DNA of 64,000 nucleotides, from NCBI GenBank assembly GCA_005406025.1, contig BGZK01000185.1:186001-250000 (forward strand). Reading direction: 5' to 3'. Position 1 is the first letter of the stretch; every line of letters starts with the position of its first letter. This stretch comes from Eumeta japonica. Taxonomy: Eukaryota > Arthropoda > Insecta > Lepidoptera > Psychidae. The position numbers and the translations under genes were made by a program. The notes beneath the pieces were generated by a model. It had not been told where the DNA came from. It was given only the letters and a program-made list of their open reading frames with translations, and did not search any database. This document shows, in pieces, positions 56,345-64,000 of the stretch.

Positions 56345-59011
56345 ATGGTTAGCCGAGGACGTTTTTTAGTTGATATTGCAAGTGAGAAGTCACAGACTAG
56401 TAAATATCTAAATAAATTACCATAAATACCCTTCAAATAATTGTTTATAATTGTTTTTTAATTTTTTCATACTACTGAAATATTTATTACTTTTAGGTCA
56501 CAACAATGAAGTATTTCCTCACGAAATAATGTAACATCTTACAAGTTGGGTTTCAGAATGTATACGTGATACTTTTTCAAATCATCACCCAAAACCCAAA
56601 GTCCAGGACCCGGTTATGATCAATCAATTATAGGTATTTAAGGTGAATAATTACATTGTGACATCCACTCTATAATTTACCTGCATCATACAATACACTT
56701 CAATTCTAAAAAAATTTTAGATAGGTATTCAAGTAATGAAATATTTCACTCTCAGATCAACTATTATTAAATTAAATGTATACTGTTTCTGATTTACCTA
56801 TTCATACAATAAATCGAGGCCACAAACCAAACCCAATTACAGGAATTGAAACTTTGGACTTTTCAAGTGATACTTCTTCGAGTTATCACCCAGATGAAAA
56901 CTCAGAAAACAGTGCCTCTGCATTTTAAGAGAGAGAAATATTAGTGGTAGGCCACTACGACTCTATTAATAATACATTTTTGACGTTCAAGTTTTAATAT
57001 TATATCTAGCTTAGGTACATTGTTCACTACAATTACAATTTCTTAAATGTAATATTTATTTTTGTACGTTTAAGAAATCATGATAATAATTACGAAACTA
57101 CTCCAGTAATCAGAAGAAAATGAAATAAAATAGCTCAACCACAAAACTGAAAAAGAAATAAAATATTGAAGAGCAGGCAGGAAGGCAGGCTAGAAAATGT
57201 GTAAAGAACACTGACTGCAGCAAATGCCAATAAATTTTAAAATTTAGTGTTTTTTTTATAAAATAGGTAATTTACTTAGCTATAAGATAACTAAGTATCT
57301 ATATTTATTTATGTTAAAATTATTTTTCTATTTCAGATACAAACACAATGAAAACTTTCATGAAGATGTGGGAAATAATATATGTTAAAAATATTACGCT
57401 TTAAATGATGTCACCAAATAAAAGCAATATTTATCATCATTATTTACAATTGGTAATTTTGTTTGACGGAGACAGAATGCCAAAAACCCTAAGCAACTGT
57501 CGAAACAATATCATTTAAGGGTACAAGGAGAAGCATTAATAAAATGTATGAATTTTTTATGCAATACATTATCAATAAGTCACAAGATAGTAGATACTTG
57601 ATAGTGTCAAGTGCTGGCAATTACTCAGGTCACAATAAAGAAGTTGGCGAGAAACCAGTCAATGCTACATCAGCGAGCAATATTGTAGCTGTTAAATCTC
57701 ACATTGACTCATTCCCACGGATGTATCCCATTACCGGGGACGTGACAGTAAGAAATTATATTTCGCATCTGATTTAAATATTAGCATTAAATGTCATCTG
57801 TATAAAGAACAATTAAAAGAAATGCAACCAGTGTCCTATTATGTATATAAGGATATCTTTCATTCATACGATTTAGGCTTGAGTTTTTATCAACCAAAGA
57901 AGGATTGATGTACAAAATGTAATGCAAATAATGCGTCATCAAATAAAGATTCTTTGAAAGATGAGTGATCAGCACATAAAGTCAGAAAAAATGCATCTAT
58001 TAAAATGAAACAATGTGACAAAATCAAAGCAGAAGAGAATCATGGTAAGACATTCAGATTGGTTTCATTTGACTTGCAAAGCATGTTGACTCTCCTATTT
58101 GCAGGTGACTCTGCTATTTATTACAAGAGAAAATTTAATGCATATAATTTTACAATATACGAAAACCGTTCCAAAGATGGTTACTGCTATATATGGGAGG
58201 AATTTAAAGCTCAGAAAAGCAGCAATGAAATAGCTAATGTGTTTTTTAAATATTAGAAGTAATTGCCTGACATCGTGACTCATATTTCTCTCTTCCTCTG
58301 ACACATCTGGAGGCCAAAATATAAATAAGCATATCTGTGTGGCAATGTTATATATGCTGTGAATAACATTAGCCACATGGAATCTGGGCATTCCAACTTG
58401 GAGGCAGTCGCCATGCATGCCACAATAGAAAGGGCTAGAAAACACAAAACAATATACCAAAGGGAAAAGGCCTGGCTGATTTCTGCTGCTAAAATAAATC
58501 CTAAGCCATATATTATAAATACTTTGACTATCAGTGACTTTCACGGTTTTAAATTATTGACCGATCGAGTAGAACAAAATACTCCAAAAAATACTGACAA
58601 AAACACAATGAATGGGCTGTAAATTAAATAGCTTCAATTTACCAAACTTAAGCCCAATGTGTAAGTATAATCCCGACGAAGAAAACTTTATGAAATATAA
58701 TATTAACTAAAAAAGAAATGTTAAGGTATAAAGGAAAAATTTTGGTTTTCCTTTATCTTTTCTGCTAAAATATTTGTAATTTGTATTCATAATTTTAACT
58801 TATAAGCGCGGATTGGCAGCAAGTTATTTCAAATAAGGCATGCAATAAAATCTTGACTATAACAAAAGCCAAGAAGAAGGATTTATTGTCGCTACTTGAA
58901 GTTCAAGTAATCCCACAGGATTGTGAACATTTTTATTGTTCTCTACTTTCAAGTTCCCACAAATTAAGAGAACTGGATTCTGAGGATAAAAATGAAAATA
59001 ATATTGTATAG
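56345..59011 (+). pseudogene. Decayed multi-exon DDE-type transposase-like gene
   Basis: Pieces of one protein appear in order on the plus strand, separated by AT-rich intron-like gaps. MVSRGRFLVDIASEKSQTS (56345); an exon-like part after TTACTTTTAG (56497); HPDENSENSASAF (56890); AGRQARKCVKNTDCSKC (57177-57226); INSFPRMYPITGDVT (57704-57750); DLGLSFYQPKKD, stop, CTKC (57870-57920); VSFDLQSMLTLLF (58061-58100) and IYYKRKFNAYNFTIYE; CYIWEEFKAQKSSNEIANVF; SDTSGGQNINKH (58298-58333); MESGHSNLEAVAMHATIERA (58377-58436); NPKPYIINTLTISDFHGFK; and a last exon KKKDLLSLLEVQVIPQDCEH ending at TAG 59009-59011. FDLQ, SD-x-x-GGQN and GH-x-x-x-E fit an Asp-Asp-Glu nuclease. I know this arrangement from many-copy insect and cnidarian genes, probably Sola-like DNA transposons. 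At least two in-frame TGAs (57906, 57966) and two frameshifts (near 57750 and 58345) make it a pseudogene. Confidence 0.7.
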
Positions 59012-60225
59012 CAAAATCCATTCTTGTATAATATTTAAATAATTAAATATCATTTAATTCATTATAAAAAAGTATTTTTTTCTGTTTGAAACGCTGATAT
59101 CAAAAGTCGTCAAATGGCCTATGTACAATAAAGTCGTACACAGAAATGGTAAGTACACATCTACAGGTAATTATTTCAAATTTAAACATTTAAATTGTAT
59201 TTCTATTACTATAATTACCTATATTGTATTAGCCAATAAACTAGTTTACAAGTTTATACTAATATAGCAGCTATAACAAAACAAGCTTAAATGTACCAGA
59301 TATGCAAACTTCAAAATCACTGTTCTATAAAAATTATTCCATTGCACATGCCACATCTATGTTCTATGCTATATATATATAAATATACATGTGTGTATAC
59401 ATGTATGAATACATATACACGGTAAACGGACTATAAGTAGGTAATAAATATTTTGTCTACGCCCCATGAAGAATAAAACCACATAAATATTTCTAAGCTC
59501 TTACAGAACGTCTATAAGAAATATCATTGTAAATTTTTTAAAGGTTTTAAAATACCTATAAGATTTAAAACATAATCATAGACACGTGAAAAACAAGTGG
59601 ACAGATTTCCTATTTCTATTAATCGTAAGTAAAATAATAAACAGACAATGTTTTCCAGACTACAGTGCCGCTTTGTTCATACGACAGGTGCTGCGTTAGT
59701 CAAGCGTGTACAATCTATATAGTCCAAAGCGGCAACGCTAAGTCAAAGAACGCGGAAGCTTTTGTAATTGCGGACGTCTCTATAGCACCTGTATAATCAA
59801 TACGCTGTCACATCAGTCATTTCTTTCACTGTTAGTTTGTAAATTTGTCGAAGAAATATATACTTTATGTTGATATGTTAGCTTTCAATTGTGACAAATA
59901 AATAATAATATCCAGATGCACGTATGTGTTTATAAGCACCATAAATTCGTTTCTGTGTGCACTCACACGGACGTAAATACTTCCGGTTTTTCATGGATTA
60001 TAAAATTAAATAGTAAAATAATTAAGTTATCTTATTTCTCCGAAATCATATAACAAAACTCACATGTTTTAAACATTTTTTTAATGTTATTTATAAATTC
60101 ATTTCTATTACCGAATCAAAACGTATGAAGAAATATAATTTGTATGAAACAGACATGTTTCGTTTAGCCTCGAGTCGAATCAAATTAAAACAATCGTACA
60201 CACCAGATGTTCAAATCGACAACGT
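59012..60225. other. AT-rich non-coding stretch
   Basis: No gene seen. Directly after the transposase-like gene I saw no terminal inverted repeat by eye. A TATA/ACATGTGTGTATACATGT microsatellite-like patch lies at 59369-59420. Confidence 0.45.
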
Positions 60226-60450
60226 AAATAAATTATCCAATCGCCGTCATCATTTCGGAGGCCGGGGCGCATCGGGCCGCCGCTGCAGTCAATTATGCGA
60301 GCGCGCCGCCGCACGCCGACGCACGGCCGCAGTGCACCCGACGTGTTATTTCGAATGCAGGCCCCGATCAGATTTCGTTTGCAAATTTCGAACTATTGTG
60401 ATTCGGAGAGGAACGATCTGTTTGCGTTCGCTTCCGGCGACACGGCGAGG
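60226..60450. promoter_or_regulatory. GC-rich island, candidate regulatory block
   Basis: CATTTCGGAGGCCGGGGCGC, CGAGCGCGCCGCCGCACGCC and GATTTCGTTTGCAAATTTCG (symmetrical TTTGCAAA) stand out in AT-rich DNA. A 152-codon plus frame (60125-60583) spans it. Its translation is Arg-rich in the GC-rich part and runs on into a SINE tail, so I do not accept it as a gene. Confidence 0.35.
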
Positions 60451-60479
60451 TGTTAGGAGTCGCATGTCGATAAACGACT

Positions 60480-60600
60480 ACCGACAATCACCGGATATCA
60501 ATGAATGCATTCATCGTGAATGTCTATATGCTTGCGAAAACACATTAAGCCGTCGGCTCCGCTTTGTCTTGTGCCAGCTGTAAGGTCAAGAGCTCTCAAT
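60480..60600 (+). mobile_element. SINE tail fragment
   Basis: CACATTAAGCCGTCGGCTCC (60540-60559) matches the conserved tail of the tRNA-derived SINEs (compare AACATATTAAGCCGTCAA at 23663-23680). No tRNA-like head is present. It forms the end of a chance 152-codon frame. Confidence 0.45.
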
Positions 60601-61194
60601 TCGGCTTAATAAGGTAATAAAGTCATAGGATAGTATGGTAGGTCACTTGTATTCCATACGCCCTCTCACCGGTTCACTTTGAACACGAATGGAGAAATGA
60701 AATGCATAGCAAATGGTTGAGACGTTCACCCCAAAATGAATGTCTGCTTATAAGTAAATTGATATAGTGCAATGCAAAATATTGAAATGAGTATAGTGAG
60801 TGTTTTAATTTGACTTACGTTCTTTTGATCGAATCCAGTACCTTCTAATTTTTAAACAATGCTCTGGACCACCAGCCCTTTACCAAACTTTTGATTATTA
60901 CCTAATTTTAAATAAATTCTGCAGTTGCAGAAATTGAATATGCTAATTTGGTTCACAGAAAATTGACAAATAAGCAGGTAACAACAAACTGAACCTTATT
61001 TATTTAAATTCGGTGATTTTTTAACAAGCCAAAATTTTAATATTCTGTCTTGAACATATTTCAAATTTAAAGCCAACGCTTCACTAGAAAGTCTGTATCG
61101 GACTGTGTCACACATTAAAATAACATTGACAATATTATTCAATAATTATTATTATGATTTACAAGGAACAAACTATCACAACTCAAACGCACCC

Positions 61195-61560
61195 AAATGA
61201 CCTTGTCTAGGGTTACAGGAACTGCGTCCGGGCGCGTTCTGAGTCGAAGCGCAGGCCTGCCGCGGTCTATTTCGGTCGCCCGGCCCCATCCGTCAAGGCC
61301 GTCTCCGAGATGGGCCTAATTAAATATGGATGAGAGATCTTTAGTTCCGATCCGAACGGACCCTTTGTGCTGCAGGGGGGTGGATTACGAGCGACCCCAT
61401 TCCGATGGAATTGTCATAAAATCAAATTAGCCCCCAACGGCCATTGTTTTCCGACAAAAATAAGACTCGCCTGCCGATTAGGGCGTTTGACTTTTGTCTA
61501 CGGGGGCGCTGCGTTCGGGGACACTCGCGTGCCGACTGCCTAAGGGCAAAGTTCGTTATG
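61195..61560. promoter_or_regulatory. Strong GC-rich island, candidate regulatory block
   Basis: GCGTCCGGGCGCGTTCTGAG, GGTCGCCCGGCCCCATCCG, GATGGGCCTAATTAAATATGG, TCCGATCCGAACGGACCC (inverted TCCG/CGGA), CATAAAATCAAATTAGCCCC, CCTGCCGATTAGGGCG and GTCTACGGGGGCGCTGCG. Dense mixture of homeodomain-type cores and GC-rich words with no open frame of note. Best enhancer-like candidate in the right half. Confidence 0.45.
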
Positions 61561-64000
61561 CGTTTATTTTTAGATCGCTAGAGGTGTAAGGTACTGTACA
61601 CAGAACTTGGAGTTGGGTATCGGGCTAAATTGACGATATCGAAACATTTTCTACATGATTTTGAAAAAATAAAAAAATATTAATATATTGCATTACTACA
61701 TACGTTATTTAACGAGTTTATACAGATAATAAATATGTGTTGTTGAAAAATGATAGTGATTTTAGAAAATGTAATTAATATTATTACAGTAATCAAAGAA
61801 ATACATAAGAAATTTGTTTTTATATTTGATCTTTCTTTTATTAAAATTTAAAACTATGAAGGGAAACAAAACTATTTTCGTTCATCTCAACTACAAAAAT
61901 ATCTTAAATTTAAAAGTACTTTATCGATCATCCGTGTTGGTTTATTTTCTACTCGCTATTGATTTTTCATTTTAGTTTATTCTATGAGACCTCGCCCTAT
62001 TTATTTGTTCTTTAAGACTTCATCTTTGAATGTGAAAATAAACAGGTATACGTCGTTTAGATATCGACTATTCACCAATATAAATATTTATTATATCAGT
62101 TTTCTGTTTACGCCACTACTTAGGCATACCCTATCATGCTGTTTTATTTCTCCGTAAAGAGCTGAAATAGTAAAGACCTAATAGAGACCTGTATTTAGTT
62201 AATTTCTCACGAAAATAAAAATTAATATTTAAGATCGAACTCACGCACTCAAAATGTTATCCAAAAAATTTGTTGGAAGCGTAATATTATAATTTAATAT
62301 AAATTATGATAAAAATACATAACTGCTACGATATGAAAGTGCGCGACATCGAGGTACATTCCCAAAGAATTAAATCCAGGTCTTTCTATTTTTTTTTGCC
62401 GAGAACGCATAAGTTGGGGTCCTACATTATGTCCTGGCTTCTGCGTCCCGAGGGGCCGCCACGCGCGCTGTTATCTCGAAAAAAATGGTCTCTTAAAAAA
62501 AGGTAGTCTGACAGTATCTCCTCTCTGATGAAGTTACGACAAAACGAGTCGCTAACGTCGTTGAATTATATATACGGCCCTTTTTCTACATTGAATAAAA
62601 AATAAGGTAGGATGTGTATTCGTTTCGTTAAAACGAGTCACCGGATCGATGGAGCAAATAATTATTTCGTACCTTGAAGGGGCTCCGTTGAAGCTTATAA
62701 AGAAAACTTAGCGATACCGCTTGTTGTAAAATTGGGGTTGGACTGAACAACGTGAATTTTTGAACAATACTTTTTTAAATACAGCCTTATTAATTTCTTC
62801 AATAACATGATAATAATTAGTTGTGTATCGAGTGTATGTATGTATGTATGCTTCATTTATTTTTATGCTTGTTTAAAAATAGTCTTACATGTAATTAAAG
62901 ACACATCATCTCTTAAATTAACTATACGAAACAGGTGTTATTGAATAATGACGTCACATTTCAGAAGCGTTTTATAAAATAAGCTAATGCCGATTTGAAG
63001 AAAAATACAGAGAATTATGTGTGTATATATATAATATTGTGAATCCAAATTGTTAGTCTGAAACCCACATATTATAGTAAGAAATTGGTCAACCTCTCAA
63101 TACGTTGAAACGGACAGATTCCAATGGAAATAGACAATGGTTCGATAGCGTTAGACCGCATGGGTGATAGTAGATAATGACGTTGTTATTTCGAATTGAC
63201 TTTTTATTGTACCATCACATCATACTATATTATGAAACGTTGATAAATCAATAACGTCTTCACTCAATACTAACTTATTGCTGATATGAAACATCTAATT
63301 CATGTTACAGCTATCATTTTTGGGTTTCAAAATAGCGTAATAAGTTACATATTAGTGAGATTTTGAATAATACTAACTATTAATAGTAAATTTTAGCATA
63401 ATTGATATAACTTAAACTAAGCAGCAATAATTTTATCACTATAATTAAGCAATTCTTACATATATATCATATAAATCTATATAATGGTATCTTGGAAAAG
63501 GATTTTGATGAAAACTTATACTTAGATATCCTTTTTGGAAAAACACATTTAAAAAGATATTTTACAAATTTTTTGTATAATGCTATCTTGTACAATTTAG
63601 AGGTGATTTCATTATTGTTATACTATTAGATGTGGTGCAAACTACAAGTAAATTTAACGAATTAATATCAACCACAGACATAACATAAATTAAACAAACG
63701 TCACTGACTAACACTATTAATGTGAAAACAAGTAGGCAGTAAATTTTGCATATTATATGGATATGATTAGATCTGATCACTTACTTTCGGAAACGAACGT
63801 AAAAAAAAAGTTTTCCAGTTCCCACATTCCCATGGCGAATTCGAAAGACGGCGAGCGAAGCACGGTTAACAACTACTTGTTACACGCGAACCAACCTTAT
63901 TTTCCTCTGTTCTCTCTTTGTCCGTTCAATAGTAAAATCGCTTTATAAACACACCTTCGAACTCGTCATCTACTCTACTGCAAAAAGAAAAATAATAAAT
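61561..64000. other. AT-rich non-coding stretch
   Basis: No gene seen. 62395-62470 is a GC-richer patch (GCGTCCCGAGGGGCCGCCACG), and 62510-62700 has TCGTTAAAACGAGTC next to ACAAAACGAGTCG. Frames at 62306-62506, 63583-63780 and 63757-63948 have no motifs. Confidence 0.4.

Noticed and set aside
58095..58544. 149-codon minus-strand frame
   Set aside because: It is antisense to the transposase-like pieces on the plus strand, which carry recognisable motifs over the same interval.
60125..60583. 152-codon plus-strand open frame, one of the longest outside the Copia element
   Set aside because: It spans a GC-rich island and ends in a SINE tail; the translation is Arg-rich without a domain, and codon use changes along it with base composition.

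Overview
This window looks like AT-rich nuclear DNA from an insect, most probably a moth or butterfly. The evidence is the repeat content: a repeat that opens with a GGTTCCGTACC box and closes with an arm ending CTTGGCCGG, tRNA-derived SINEs, CR1/jockey-type LINE 3' ends with TTTGAATTTGA or GATTTGATTTC tails, a mariner with TTAGGTTGGG-type ends, and a Copia element primed by the internal part of initiator tRNA-Met. The lepidopteran assignment rests on my memory of those repeats, not on a search. I found no intact host protein-coding gene and no rRNA or functional tRNA gene. Nearly all longer open frames are chance frames, low-complexity frames, or pieces of decayed transposons.

Layout. 0-10 kb: a repeat fragment, a GC-rich block with a hairpin, a minisatellite-type repeat, a dead mariner (2351-3603) beside a TA microsatellite, and two small dispersed repeats. 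10-20 kb: mostly AT-rich, with a roughly 110 bp tandem array showing dimeric higher-order structure (12.77-13.64 kb), a LINE 3' end (16.6-16.93 kb) and the inverted partner of the 8.7 kb repeat. 20-31 kb: several GC-rich blocks that look regulatory, a SINE, a second minisatellite copy, a three-unit repeat of period about 317 bp (26.2-27.2 kb) followed by a perfect 25 bp palindrome, another SINE and a possible retroelement ORF1 relic. 31-43 kb: a cluster of minisatellite-family copies, further GC-rich blocks, and two decayed LINE ORF2 3' ends, one carrying a 35 bp perfect inverted repeat.

46.78-51.35 kb holds the clearest element: a complete but inactivated Ty1/copia retrotransposon. It has about 106 bp LTRs, a PBS, gag-protease-integrase-RT-RNase H in order, a polypurine tract and a 5 bp target duplication. 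It is broken by frameshifts, a TGA stop, a nested LINE fragment and a fold-back palindrome in the RT domain.

52-64 kb has more GC-rich blocks, two SINEs, and (56.3-59.0 kb) a decayed intron-containing gene with a DDE-like residue pattern. Its family has many insect and cnidarian copies and may be Sola-like. The GC-rich islands (about 1.5, 21.5, 25.2, 29.9, 35.3, 38.4, 52.8, 55.3, 60.3 and 61.3 kb) contain homeodomain-type TAATTA/CAATTA cores in an otherwise gene-free interval. This fits an intron or intergenic region of a large developmental gene, but that is inference only.
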